DNA of 64,000 nt from Paragorgia papillata. Taxonomy: Eukaryota > Cnidaria > Anthozoa > Scleralcyonacea > Coralliidae. Positions 22,243-33,231 of this stretch are shown here, one piece after another. The stretch's first letter is position 1, and each line of letters starts with the position of its first letter. Made by a program: the position numbers and the translations under genes. Under the pieces are notes generated by a model, which was not told the DNA's origin, made no database searches, and saw only the letters and a program-made list of their open reading frames with translations. The stretch is from the NCBI GenBank assembly GCA_035771165.1, contig JAWNZC010000348.1:1903501-1967500 (forward strand), read 5' to 3'.

Positions 22243-22579
22243 ATGTCATTGTATTAGTTTGTAATACTATATATCATTGTTTGGAATCTATTTGGGAATT
22301 AGAACGTGTAATAAAGACATAGCTGAAGAAATATATTTAACTGTGATGGATTTTGTGAAAAACATAATTTAACTATTAACGCTACAGGTTTAATCCAGTT
22401 TAATGTCCCTTTTGAGTAGTAAAATTGAATTATCTTTTGAAGTTCAGTCATGCATGCATGCATTAAGAAAAAAATAATTTTCAACGTAATTATTTTCATC
22501 GGAGGTCAATTTCCAGAATATTTGCCGAACAGTTACATCGCGTGAAAAATTAATAATTGAAAACTCTCAATTCACCAAC

Positions 22580-22705
22580 CTGTACACGTTTTTCCATCTC
22601 CAGAATACCCTTCATTACAAGTACACTTATAGCTTCCACGACCAGTGTCAGAACACGTTGCAAATTTGTGGCAGTCGTCTTTGTCGGTACCACATATCTT
22701 AATTT
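22580..22705 (-). CDS. EGF-like module exon
   Basis: A 126-bp phase 1-1 exon reading EIKICGTDKDDCHKF ... GYSGDGKTCT. Same exon as 28650-28775, 45662-45787 and 63658-63783. It sits in the 22.0-24.25 kb fragment, which duplicates part of the cassette. Confidence 0.87.
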
Positions 22706-22788
22706 CTAACAAAAATATAGTATAACACAACAAATATGTGGTGAACTGTTAAAATTTCAGCATAAAAATAGTGAAACATGAGCAGCAA

Positions 22789-22845
22789 TGTTTTATCGGA
22801 TTTAAAACACGAGGCGATAGTCGAGTGTTTTAGATCTGATAAAAC
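22789..22845. repeat. Short perfect-arm hairpin (copy 1 of 4)
   Basis: TTTTATCGGATTTAAAACAC is mirrored by GTGTTTTAGATCTGATAAAA around GAGGCGATAGTCGA. It recurs at 28880-28935, 45890-45947 and 63887-63942. The surrounding plus-strand frame is stopped here. Confidence 0.65.
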
Positions 22846-22983
22846 ACGTACTGCGAATGTTTTAAATAGCTTCAAAAACGACCCATTTGTTAAGTTCATT
22901 GGCGTAGTAAGTTTGAAAAATAACGTTGTCTAAGCAGAGAAATCAAAGCTAAAGTTTATGGAAATCAGGAGGTTTCCTTATCA

Positions 22984-23043
22984 GATATAAAACCACGGAC
23001 ATGGTACTGATTTCCTTTGTGTTTTCCTCATGAATTATTAATG
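22984..23043. repeat. Left arm of inverted repeat flanking an EGF exon (older copy)
   Basis: This 60-bp arm contains GGTACTGATTTCCTTTGT. Its complement is at about 23565-23630, on the other side of the EGF exon 23390-23515. The same arrangement occurs in the two younger copies. Confidence 0.7.
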
Positions 23044-23389
23044 AGTTTTTGAAGCGGAGTGATATCACGCCGATTGCTTTGAGAAAAGGCTACGCTAGAA
23101 AATTCCGTATTTCTCAACTAAAAATCTCATCAGCTTTTTTCTGTTCTATATAAAAAGCACTACCAACGTAGCACTCTACTTTCCTAAGCAGTGGTGTCGG
23201 AATATATAATGTATAGATATTAATAATTACTTCGTAGACGTTGGTGAAGTTAGCAAAACATTCTCCGAGTATTTGAGCTTGACGAATGTTTATATCGAAC
23301 GCCTGCTAGGTTACAAATTATGTACCATGACATAATAATAAGTTAAAAGTTGTTGCTCGTCATAAAAAGAAACAAATTAAATAGAAAAC

Positions 23390-23515
23390 CTTCACAATTC
23401 TTTCCATCGCCAACATAACCTTTCTTGCAATTGCATTCGTACTCTCCCGAATTCGTGTCTTTACACGTAGCAAATGTGTGACAGTCGTCTTTATCAGAAC
23501 CACAAATCGCAGGAA
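23390..23515 (-). CDS. EGF-like module exon inside an inverted repeat
   Basis: A 126-bp phase 1-1 exon reading [15 protein letters not shown] ... [10 protein letters not shown]. It is enclosed by complementary 60-bp intron arms (22984-23043 and about 23565-23630). It resembles the 129-bp class at its N-terminus (VPAIC) but keeps the shorter C2-C3 loop. Confidence 0.86.
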
Positions 23516-23686
23516 CTAAAAATTTACAGAGAAATATTGTATATTAGTAATATATATTTCTCAAATTCATTAACAATTCATGACCGAAAACAAAGGAAAT
23601 CAGTACCGAGACGGACGTTTTGATACGGAGGACGAAATTACATAAATTAAGCATTACTGATTAAAATACTGATTTGTTTGAGAAGC

Positions 23687-23830
23687 TATATCATACACTC
23701 GGAAGAGTGTTTCATCAGGATTCCAAACACCTCAAAATTTGTTCAAAAACCTCGGCTTCGCCTCTATTTTCAACAAAAGTATCGGTGTTTGGAAATCATG
23801 ATGAAACACCCCTCCTCGTGTATGATATAT
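23687..23830. mobile_element. Hairpin MITE beside AAAC microsatellite (copy 1 of 3)
   Basis: The ends TATATCATACACTCGG and GTGTATGATATATA are mirrored, as are GTGTTTCATCAGGATTCC and its complement, around a CCTCGGCTTCGCCTC centre. Copies are at 29791-29906 (centre deleted) and 46803-46947. Confidence 0.65.
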
Positions 23831-23891
23831 AACATAATATACCAAAAGCAAGCACACGAACAAGCTAGCTAACAAGCAAGCAATTAAGTAA

Positions 23892-23931
23892 ACAAACAAA
23901 CAAACAAACAAACAAACAAACAAACAAACAA
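23892..23931. repeat. (AAAC)n microsatellite, short allele
   Basis: About 10 units. The equivalent tracts are much longer at 29964-30064 and 47005-47123. Confidence 0.95.
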
Positions 23932-24244
23932 GCTTAGCTAAGGGACGGACCATTTGATTTTTGATGGGGGAGGGGGTAGAATCCAAAAAATATATCGAAC
24001 AAGCCTTTGAGTTCAAATTTATTTTTAATATTTAATATATCAAATAGAGCCCAAAAAAAAATGAATATGGGTGTCACTGAAAGAATAGTTATAGTTGAAT
24101 CTATTATAAACTTTTAATACTAGGCACACAGGCTTTCTGAATGTCTTTCCCTACAAGTACCTTAAATATCGCTTTAATATACATTGATCCATTCACTGCC
24201 CTTAACCCATTTATAAAAAAAAATTGAAGTTGATGCAGTTTAAC

Positions 24245-24270
24245 CATTCAATACTTCAAAATAAAACAAA
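24245..24270. other. Rearrangement junction between duplicated blocks
   Basis: To the left (about 22.08-24.25 kb) the sequence matches 28.15-30.39 kb. To the right it matches 41.61 kb onward. The switch is abrupt, between 'CCATTCAATACTT' and 'CAAAATAAAACAAAAAC'. It marks where the tandem 17-kb array joins the older copy. Confidence 0.75.
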
Positions 24271-24560
24271 AACTTTAACGGCGAAGACAAACTGAATTGT
24301 AGTTTCAAGAACGGTAAAAAAATTAAAAAGGGGGGAGAAGAAAAAAATTTTGAATTTGGATGGGCGAATTAATATTAGTGGGACAGTGAACAAGTCATGA
24401 AAAAAATGGCAGCTGCGCATAAGGTCAGGTGTGTATGACAATCGCGACAAACAGTTAGACGAACGATACAATTCTTACATAGTTTTGTCTCGCATAAAAT
24501 TAAATAAGAAACAATTTCAGACTTTGGCCAAAACCATTAAAAACATTATACATCGTTTAC

Positions 24561-25397
24561 CATCATTATCTAAAATGTTAACAGAAGCAGGTTCGCCAGT
24601 TTTCACGCCAGGTGAAGAGGAAGCAAGAGAAACTGTAAACTCTTCCGTGGGTTCAACCACTGAATCATCATCTAAGTCAATTTCTACTAGTTTCGGGCCA
24701 ATTTCACCAGGTTGAAATGTAACATTCACCGCCAAGGGAACAAAATCATCTTCCCCAGCTGTTGATGGGCTAGTGGACACACTGAAACAACAATTAAAAA
24801 AGAAACCCTTATTGGATACCTTATCTTTCATGGATTCCGAAAGAATGTACAAGTTTTAAAAAATCATGATTTTTTGAAATTGCTAAGGCAACTAAAACAT
24901 TTAGTTAAAATCGTGAAAAATAGCGTAATGCAAGATTACTGATTATGACAGCGGAATTTTAACAAGTATCTGTTGACCTATCAAGTTCACAAAGATTCGA
25001 ATAGAGTTTTATCCAACTTGAATGCATGTTGCATGACGGTCTAATCTCACGACCACTTAACATTTAATCACGATTGCATGGATGCTGAACATGCAAGTTC
25101 AACTTCCGCAGAAATTAACATTTTCCAGGTGACTCAACAGTGCAAGATAGTCATTAATATATATTTTAAACTTTTTTTAAATATTCCTGTAATTTAAAAA
25201 TAATGTAATCGCGTACCGGTTCCAAACGTAACGCGCAACCCTCTTGACATGTAAGAATAAAATTGATTAATTTATTGCTTCGTCTTACCTAACAGTTACT
25301 GGACTACTGACTTGACCGGAAGTTAAGACAACTTCAACTACAGCCTTTTCATTCTCCTTTACATCGTAATCACGTTTTGTGAATTCAAAGACAACTT
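24561..25397 (-). CDS. Calx-beta domain, two exons (25289-25397 and 24561-24781)
   Basis: The 5' exon (109 bp) reads EVVFEFTKRDYDVKENEKA ... SSPVTV. The 3' exon (221 bp) reads VSTSPSTAGEDDF ... VEPTEEFTVSLASSSPG ... DNDG. Phases are 1-2 and 2-1. It has the LAVNVTF variant and an isoleucine in GEIGPK where other copies have threonine. It is the last Calx-beta module of block B in transcript order and is followed by EGF 23390-23515. Confidence 0.92.
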
Positions 25398-25830
25398 CTA
25401 GAAATGCAAAAATAAAACGAAAGAACATTACTTTCCATTTCGGTCAAAAACTTCAACTTTTCTGATAGAAAACCAATAAAACGACACGGTCGTGATACCA
25501 CACAAAATAAAACAAAAACTTTAACTGCGATGACAAACTGAGTTGTAGTTTTAAAAACAGTAAAAAATAGAAAGGGGGGACAAAGAAAACAATTGTGAAT
25601 TTGGATGGCGGAATTAATATTAGTGGAACAGTGAGCAAGTCAGGTATAGTTGAGAAAAATGATAGCTGCGCATAAGATCAGGTGTGTATGACAATCACGA
25701 TATAACATAAGCGACAAAGAGTTAGATGAGCGATAGAATTCTTACATAGTTTTGTATCTCATAAAATTAAATAAGAAACAATTTCAGACTTTGCCAAAAC
25801 CATAGAAAACATTGTAGATTGTTTAATTAC

Positions 25831-26413
25831 CATCATTATCTAGAATGTTAACTGAAGCAGGTTCGCCAGTTTTCACGCCAGGTGAAGAGGAAGCAAGAGA
25901 CACTGTAAATTCTTCTGTAGGTTCAACCACTGAATCATCATCTAAGTCAATTTCTACTAGTTTCGGGCCAGTTTCACCAGGTTCAAATGTAACATCTACC
26001 GTCCTGGAAACAAAATCGTCTTCCCCGGCTGTTGATGGGCTAGTGGCCACACTGAAATAACAATTAAAAAAACCTTATTCGATAACTTATCTTTCATGGA
26101 TTCGGCAAGAATGTACAACATTACGATTGCACGGATGCTCAACATGCAAGTTCAACTCCGCAGAAATCAACATTTTCCAGGTGACGTCGACAGTGCAAGA
26201 TAGTCATTAATATTTTAAACTTTTAAAAGATAATTTAAAAGTAATGTAATCGCGTCCTTTCCACATGTAAGAATAAAATTGATTAATTTATTGTTTCGTC
26301 TTACCTAACAGTTACTGGACTACTGACTTGACCCGAAGTTAAGACAACCTCAACTACAGCTTTTTCATTTTCATTTACATTGTAATCACGTTTTGTGAAT
26401 TCAAATACAGCTT
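25831..26413 (-). CDS. Calx-beta domain, two exons (26305-26413 and 25831-26051)
   Basis: The 5' exon reads EAVFEFTKRDYNVNENEKA ... SSPVTV. The 3' exon is the VSRTVDVTF variant, ending DNDG. The inner intron is only 253 bp, among the shortest here. The 5' exon matches those at 43347-43455 and 61314-61422. Confidence 0.92.
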
Positions 26414-26838
26414 CTAGAAATGAAAAATGAAACGAAACAAACATTACCTACTTTTTAGGTTTTACTAATTAGACTGTACACAGCCGCGTGAAACGAATGG
26501 GCAGAAATGAGGAACACAAGAAAAGAGGACACAGAAAATAGGACACAGAAAATGAAAATAGAAAGAGAAGTGCTGGCTAATGTTACTAAGACATTGCGCA
26601 TGTAGTGTATTGATACGAGTTCAAGCAAAGAAAACTATATCAAATATCAAGAGAGAGTGCGCAGAAGGGCAGGAATGCATGACAATAATGAGAGAACGTA
26701 ATTGACAAAGAGCGAAAAAACAATTTAATGAACGATACAACACTCCAATAGTTTTTTCGTACTTTTCTCTCCAATAAAAATAAAAGAAACAATTTCAGAC
26801 TTTGGTGCAAACCATAAAAAACATTATACATTGCTTAC

Positions 26839-27522
26839 CATCATTATCTAGAATGTTAACTGAAGCAGGTACGCCAGTCTTCACGCCAGGTGAAGAGGAA
26901 GCAAGAGAAACTGTAAAATCTTCTGTAGGTTCAACCACTGAATCGTCAACTAAGTCAATTTTTACTAGTTTCGGGCCAGTTTCGCCAGGTTGAAATGTAA
27001 CATCTACCATCGTAGGAACAAAATCGTCTTCCCCGGCTGTTGATGGGCTAGTGGCCACACTGAAACAACAATTAAAAAAACCTTATTCGATAGTTCGATA
27101 CTTTATCTTTCATGGATTCCGCAAGAATGTACAAGATAGTTTTGAAAAATCATGATTTTTTTAAATTGCTAAAGCAACTACAACATTTTGTTAAAATCGT
27201 GAAGATTAGTGTAATGCGAAATTACTGATTATGCATGACAGCGGAATTTTACGAAGGTATTTGTTGACCTATCAAGTTCACAAAGATTCGAATATAGTTT
27301 TATCCAACTTGAATGCACGATTATAGACATCCATGCAGATACACACACGTTGCTTCTCGTTGTCACTTTTTACACTTTCCTTTTATTTCATTTATTGCTT
27401 TACTTACACAACAGTCACAGGTATTTCACTGATTTGGCCAGATAAAACAGCAATTTCCACCAATGCCTTTTTATCATTCTCATTAACATCGTACGTGAGT
27501 TTTGTAAAGCCAATGACAACGG
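26839..27522 (-). CDS. Calx-beta domain, two exons (27408-27522 and 26839-27059)
   Basis: The first Calx-beta module of block B. Its 5' exon is a distinct 115-bp form, AVVIGFTKLTYDVNEND ... SEIPVTV, two codons longer than the 109-bp form. The 3' exon has TMVDVTF, EDFTVSL and TGVPASVNI. The same first-module form recurs at 43883-44566 and 61846-62530, so module position is conserved between blocks. Confidence 0.92.
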
Positions 27523-27780
27523 CTAGAAAATTAAATTTATCATAACTATTACATAGTTATTATCTACAATCTCTATGTCAAATACTATAGTTAAAACACA
27601 CTGAACATTTGGATGCAGTCTCTACAACAATAAAATATAAAATATTATTATATTAAAATATAATATATTATTATAAACATGTACATCACTACAAAGTACA
27701 GAACGGGTGCTAGCTAGTTCAGTTAAAGGTTCAGTGAGCAATGTCAGTGCCCGGCAAACTTCTCCTAGTATTGCTAGTGT

Positions 27781-27812
27781 GCCTTGGTCACCACCACATA
27801 CCTTAATTTGAA
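27781..27812 (-). pseudogene. Relic of an EGF exon start
   Basis: A short stretch encodes IKVCGGDQG-like sequence resembling the EGF start IKICGTDKDD. However, the AG acceptor is lost and no further cysteine pattern follows. The same relic lies at about 44820-44856 and 62783-62820. It is probably a decayed EGF exon between the first Calx-beta and the next EGF. Confidence 0.4.
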
Positions 27813-28029
27813 ATAGGTGTCAACGTGGCATTTCACAGTACATGCAGTCTACTGGGTCTAATGTGCGGGGACAAAAGTGAACAAGGCAACTAGACGTAGT
27901 TTTTAACCACATTCCAAAAATACGAATCTCTTAAAGTTTCCTTTCATCGGAGATCAATTTCCAGGGAATATTTGCAGAACAGTTACATCGCGGAAAAAAT
28001 TCATAATCAAAAACTCTCAATTCACAAAC

Positions 28030-28155
28030 CTGTACACGTTTTTCCATCTCCAGAATACCCTTCATTACAAGTACACGTATAGCTTCCACGACCAGTGTCA
28101 GAACATGTTGCAAACTTGTGGCAGTCGTCTTTGTCGGTACCACATATCTTAATTT
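28030..28155 (-). CDS. EGF-like module exon
   Basis: A 126-bp phase 1-1 exon, the intact version of the truncated exon at 22008-22087. It reads EIKICGTDKDDCHKF ... GYSGDGKTCT. This copy has SYTCTC where its counterparts at 45074 and 63038 have SYKCTC. The acceptor is GTAAG rather than TTAG, with a short polypyrimidine tract. Confidence 0.86.
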
Positions 28156-28205
28156 CTTACAAAAATACGAAAAAACAAGTTTGACAACAATTATAAGTAA
28201 GGGTT

Positions 28206-28309
28206 GAGGAAAATTAGTGACTAAATGTCCCAAAAGCCGAGGGACGATTTCTGGAACATTCACAAATAGTCCCGAAGTTTGATGGGAAATTTATTCATTA
28301 ATTTCCCAA
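28206..28309. repeat. About 100-bp hairpin repeat (copy 2 of 4)
   Basis: Same foldback as 22139-22242, in the same intron position. Confidence 0.6.
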
Positions 28310-28649
28310 CATGTCATTGTATTAGTTTGTAATACTATATAGCATTGTTTGGAATCTATTGGGGAATTAGAACGTGTAATAAAGACATAGCTGAAGAAAT
28401 ATATTTAACTGTGATGGATTTTGTGAAAAACATAATTTAACTATTAACGCAACAGGTTTAATCCAGTTTAATGTCCCTTTTGAGTAGTAAAATTGAATTA
28501 TCTTTTGAAGTTCAGTCATGCATGCATGCATTAAGAAAAAAATAATTTTCAACGTAATTATTTTCATCGGAGGTCAATTTCCAGCGAATATTTGCAGAAC
28601 AGTTACATCGCGTGAAAAATTCATAATTGAAAGCTCTCAATTCACCAAC

Positions 28650-28775
28650 CTGTACACGTTTTTCCATCTCCAGAATACCCTTCATTACAAGTACACTTAT
28701 AGCTTCCACGACCAGTGTCAGAACACGTTGCAAATTTGTGGCAGTCGTCTTTGTCGGTACCACATATCTTAATTT
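28650..28775 (-). CDS. EGF-like module exon
   Basis: A 126-bp phase 1-1 exon reading EIKICGTDKDDCHKF ... GYSGDGKTCT. It is a very close paralogue of the exon 620 bp away (28030-28155), indicating a local EGF duplication that predates the 17-kb block duplication. Confidence 0.87.
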
Positions 28776-28879
28776 CTAACAAAAATATAGTATAAAACAA
28801 CAAATATGTGGTGAACTGTTAAAATTTCAGCATAAAAATAGTGACGTTTTAAGTAATATTTAAAACATCAGCAGCAATG

Positions 28880-28935
28880 TTGTATCGGATTTAAAACACG
28901 AGGCGATAGTCGAGTGTTTTAGATCTGAAAAAACA
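28880..28935. repeat. Short hairpin (copy 2 of 4)
   Basis: Same palindrome as 22789-22845, with GTATCGG and CTGAAAAAAC changes that weaken the stem. Confidence 0.6.
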
Positions 28936-29073
28936 CGTACTGCGAATGTTTTTAATAGCTTCAAAAACGACCCATTTGTTAAGTTCATTGGCGTAGTAAG
29001 TTTGAAAAATAACGTTGTCTAAGCAGAGAAAATCAAAGCTAAAGTTTATGTAAATCAGGAGGTTTCGTTATCA

Positions 29074-29133
29074 GATATAAAACCACGGACATGGTACTGA
29101 TTTCCTTTGTGTTTTCCTCATGAATTATTAATG
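29074..29133. repeat. Left arm of inverted repeat around EGF exon
   Basis: It pairs with 29657-29716 over about 60 bp, sharing GGTACTGATTTCCTTTGT and CATGAATTATTAATG as complements. The enclosed 523 bp contain the complete EGF exon 29480-29605. Confidence 0.75.
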
Positions 29134-29479
29134 AGTTTTTGAAGCGGAGTGATATCACGCCGATTGCTTTGAGAAAAGACTACGCTAGAAAATTCCGTAT
29201 TTCTCATCTAAAAATCCCATCAGCTTTTTTCTGTTCTATATAAAAAGCACTACCAACGTAGCACTCTACTTTCCTAAGCAGTGGTGTCGGAATATATAAT
29301 GTGTAGATATTAATAATTACTTCGTAGACGTTGGTGAAGTTAGCAAAACATTCTCTGAGTATTTGAGCTTGACGAATGTTTATATCGAACGTCTGCTAGG
29401 TTACAAATTATGTACCATGACATAATAATAAGTTAAAAGTTGTTGCTCGTCATAAAAAGAACCAAATTAAATAGAAAAC

Positions 29480-29605
29480 CTTCACAATTCTTTCCATCGC
29501 CAACATAACCTTTCTTGCAATTGCATTCGTACTCTCCCAAATTCGTGTCTTTACACGTAGCAAATGTGTGACAGTCGTCTTTATCAGAACCACAAATCGC
29601 AGGAA
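29480..29605 (-). CDS. EGF-like module exon inside an inverted repeat
   Basis: A 126-bp phase 1-1 exon reading [15 protein letters not shown] ... [10 protein letters not shown]. It has NLGEYEC where the copies at 23390 and 46492 have NSGEYEC (a C-to-T-type change at one codon). Complementary arms lie on both sides (29074-29133 and 29657-29716). Confidence 0.86.
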
Positions 29606-29656
29606 CTAAAAATTTATATAGAAATATTGTATATTAGTAATATATATTTCTCAAAA

Positions 29657-29716
29657 CATTAATAATTCATGACCGAAAACAAAGGAAATCAGTACCGAGA
29701 CGGACGTTTTGATATC
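29657..29716. repeat. Right arm of inverted repeat around EGF exon
   Basis: Complement of 29074-29133. Confidence 0.75.
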
Positions 29717-29790
29717 GGAGGACAAAATTACATAAATTAAGCAAACTTTCGCCTCGATTTTCTATTAAAATACTGATTTGTTTGAGAAGC

Positions 29791-29906
29791 TATATCATAC
29801 ACTCGGAAGAGTGTTTCATCAGGATTCCAAACACCTCAAAATTTGTTCAAAAAGTATCGGTGTTTGGAAATCCTGATGAAACACCCCTCCTCGTGTATGA
29901 TATATA
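29791..29906. mobile_element. Hairpin MITE (copy 2 of 3, centre deleted)
   Basis: Same ends as 23687-23830, but the CCTCGGCTTCGCCTC centre is missing, leaving a shorter palindrome. Confidence 0.65.
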
Positions 29907-29963
29907 ACATAATATACCAAAAGCAAGCACACGAACAAGCTAGCTAACAAGCAAGCAATTAAG

Positions 29964-30064
29964 TAAACAAACAAACAAACAAACAAACAAACAAACAAAC
30001 AAACAAACAAACAAACAAACAAACAAACAAACAAACAAACAAACAAACAAACAAACAAACAAAC
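29964..30064. repeat. (AAAC)n microsatellite
   Basis: About 25 uninterrupted AAAC units in block B. Confidence 0.95.
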
Positions 30065-30983
30065 AAGCTTAGCTAAGGGACGGACCATTTGATTTTTGAT
30101 GGGGGAGGGGGTAGAATCCAAAAAATATATCGAACAAGCCTTTGAGTTCAAATTTATTTTTAATATTTAATATATCAAATAGAGCCGCAAAAAAAAAGAA
30201 TATGGGTGTCACTGAAAGAAAAGTTATAGTTGAATCTATTATAAACTTTTAATACTAGGCACACAGGCTTTCTGAAGGTCTTTCCCTACAAGTACCTTAA
30301 ATATCGCTTTAATATACATTGATCCATTCACTGCCCTTAACCCATTTATAAAAAAAAATTGAAGTTGATGCAGTTTAACCATTCAATACTTCTAAATATC
30401 TCTACAATTAAACGTCTCTGCGTCTAATATTTATAAGCCTTATGTTAACTGCATGTGACAAGCTATTTAATATTATAAAACAAAAGGAAATTCTCAAACA
30501 CATGAATTGATTTTTATTAAAACACTCTTTAACAAATAACAATTGAATCGTGATATTGTGTTGATGTAACAAAATTGGACAATTCGCACCCTCAGACAAA
30601 TCGAGAAAACCGCATCTATGAAGCGGACATATTCAAGTTCTTTTTTTCAGGCAGGGATATCAGTTCTATTGCGATGGCATAAGATCCTTCACACAACGCA
30701 ATTTCGTCAATGCTACTCCAGTTTTTCTTCCGATTCCGCTGGATCACTTCCCTCACAAAGGCGTTATTAGAGATGGTACCCAACTTCCACAGTTTGTTAT
30801 GGTTCAGGGCGAAAAGTATTGTACATCGATTTTAAAGTTAAACTCGTCAAAAACTACACGACGTGTTGTTGCATATAAAATACCACGAAACAGAATATTT
30901 CCGATTGAGTATTAGTTGTATGCATTTTCAGGGCTGCTGTAAATACGACTGCTTTAAAATTTATAACTGATTTTTGCATTCGT

Positions 30984-31196
30984 TTGATTTCAAGATTTAA
31001 GCTAATGGGGATGACATACTTCAATGGTAGTCATGGAGCTATCTTTAAAAGTGACCAATGGTTCTACTATGATGGATTGTGGGAAATAAACAACCCAGAA
31101 ACTGGCCTCCAGAAAGGAAATCTTACAGCCCCAGATGGATATATCCTTTACAGCTGTTTATATATCAATATCCTGTTTATTTCTTCTGTTCAATAG
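30984..31196 (+). other. Plus-strand open frame, possible peptidase-like fragment (unproven)
   Basis: A 70-codon frame containing MTYFNGSHGAIFKSDQWFYY followed by DGLWEIN. The spacing H...W(F/Y)YYDGL faintly recalls the histidine-box end of papain-fold (USP-like) peptidases often carried by transposons. It is the only plus-strand frame here with protein-like composition. The second copy (48039-48251) is kept open with a D-to-E change. It has no partner exons that I can see and may be a dead transposon or gene fragment inside the intron. Confidence 0.25.
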
Positions 31197-31786
31197 CGAT
31201 TTTTTAAATTTCGTAATAAAGCTTACAGTTAAACACATCGACCTGTGTCGGCGATTTTATAACGTATGCGGTTTCATGGGAAATTGGGCTTTTTTGCACT
31301 AAAAGGGTCTGGGAACGATTTATACGTTGCGACACAAATCGGCGAGTGGCATGTTATTCAATGCTTCGGCAACGCGAAAATCGGCGTTGCATGGGTATGT
31401 TATACACACGCCGTTACGATACAAATCGGCGTGTGTATTAAGCCGTAGCTTTTAATAAGATAGTTAATATGTACAAAGCATGTATCTGTACAATTGTTTG
31501 CACAGTATACATGGTATGAAGACTGGCGAAATGTAAATATAAAGATTGTGTTGTCACATCCCATACATACTTTATGTGCACGCGGATACCGTATGAATAT
31601 TAAAAGTAGGTTTTGTATAAAAAAAAATCGCGCAAGAGCCTAGGACGATAAAAAAAATCGAGCAGCGGCAAGAGGTGGAAAAAAACATCGGGCCTAATTA
31701 AAATCGCCCCCCTCCCCCATCAAAAATCAAATGGTCCGTCCCTAATTAGTAACCAACTACTAAATAATCAATCTATCAATTAATTA

Positions 31787-31791
31787 AATCA

Positions 31792-31829
<38 letters not shown>

Positions 31830-32061
31830 CCAACCAACCAACCAACCAACCAACCAACCAACCAACCAACCAACCAACCAACCAACCAACCAACCAACCA
31901 ACCAACCAACCAACCAAACAAACAAAAAAAAAGAAAAAAAAAAAGAAACAAACAAACAAACAACAAACAAACAAACAAACAAACAAACAAACAAACAAGC
32001 AAACAAACAAGCAAACAAACAAACAGACAAACAAACAAACAAACAAACAAACAAACAAACA
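31787..32061. repeat. Compound microsatellite (AATC)n (AACC)n (AAAC)n
   Basis: Three tetranucleotide arrays follow one another: about 10 AATC, about 22 AACC, then AAAC with interruptions. Open frames across it ([16 protein letters not shown]) are repeat artefacts. Confidence 0.95.
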
Positions 32062-32836
32062 TACATACAAGTGCTGTAAGCTAAAGCAAAGTTGAGCTGT
32101 TACGAATCTTCTGAGCATTAATCATGGTAATGAATCTAGAAGCCAAAACGAACTAAACTGACGCAAAGCAGCATAATCGGATTGTCAAAACAAAACGAAT
32201 GAAAAACTTTCATTCGAAAAAGTATAACAACTGTAGGGAAAATATGTAATTGTGAATAATTGTTATTGTAAATATTTCACTTTTTTTTTTTTTGCGCCCT
32301 CAGCAAAACACGGCAAAAAGACAACGTAATAAAATTAATACTTTAAAGCTAGCAATCGATAGAAAGTACAAATAATTAGTATAATCGGAATGTTGCTGTA
32401 TCAAGGTAAATCAAATTCGAAAATGTAATGGCGGTGGCCGAGAAAATATGAAAAATTTATCTTAATCTGTTATGTTCTGCCCTTTTTCGGTTTATATTTT
32501 AATGTCAATAGTTGTTCTTACGCCTTTAATACAGTAACAAAAAATTCAGTTCTTATCAATCGTAGCAACTGATTCAGTGGTTCTTATAGTTATAATCCCT
32601 TTCGTCTTCTTTTAAAAGATAAATAATACTTTAACTGATTGAAAAAGCGGCTTTCTTTATTTTTGTTAAAAATACATAATTTTGCAATCACGACAGTTTA
32701 TTTTGTTATCATCACTAAATGATCCTAAATGTTGAAGTCCACCAATCAATTTCGGTGGCTTCCCTCTTACAAGAACCTAAAAATTGTTGTTCGTGAAAAT
32801 TTACTCTGGAAACAATCTAACTTTTATCACACTAAC

Positions 32837-32965
32837 CTATACATGTCTTTCCATTACCAAGATAACCTTGTTTACATTTACAATCGTAAGTGCCAGGACC
32901 AGTGTCTTCGCAGCTCGACAATGTGGGGTGGCAATCATCTGCTTCGGAGCCACAAATTTTAGGAA
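32837..32965 (-). CDS. EGF-like module exon, 129-bp class
   Basis: A 43-codon phase 1-1 exon reading VPKICGSEADDCHPTL ... GYLGNGKTCI. It follows the VWA exon of block B in the transcript and corresponds to 12668-12796 and 49937-50065. Confidence 0.86.
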   Translation of the reverse strand, partial: FLKFVAPKQMIATPHCRAAKTLVLALTIVNVNKVILVMERHV

Positions 32966-33039
32966 CTGTATACAAAAAAATACAGAAGGTAAACATACAC
33001 AATCAAAAGAAGGTGAAAACGTTAAAATCAGATTTATTA

Positions 33040-33231
33040 AGGCTCGTTTACACAGGTAATTTTTGTTGCGATTTTTCTCCTTCTGACTGATGCGATCGAA
33101 TGGATTGACTTACGAATGCATACGACATTTGTACAAAGCTATATGGTTTAATACATTCGTGAGACATCCATTCAATCGCATGCGTCAGAATGAGAAAAAT
33201 CGCAATAAAAATTGCCTGTGCAAACGGGCCT
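33040..33231. mobile_element. 192-bp MITE, TTA duplication
   Basis: The ends AGGCTCGTTTACAC and GTGCAAACGGGCCT are flanked by TTA (33037-33039 and 33232-33234). The inner arms are TGCGATCGAATGGAT and ATCCATTCAATCGCA. Same family as 2730-2909. It is absent at the equivalent place next to the older EGF exon (after 12796), so it was inserted after that split and before the block B/C duplication. Confidence 0.8.
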
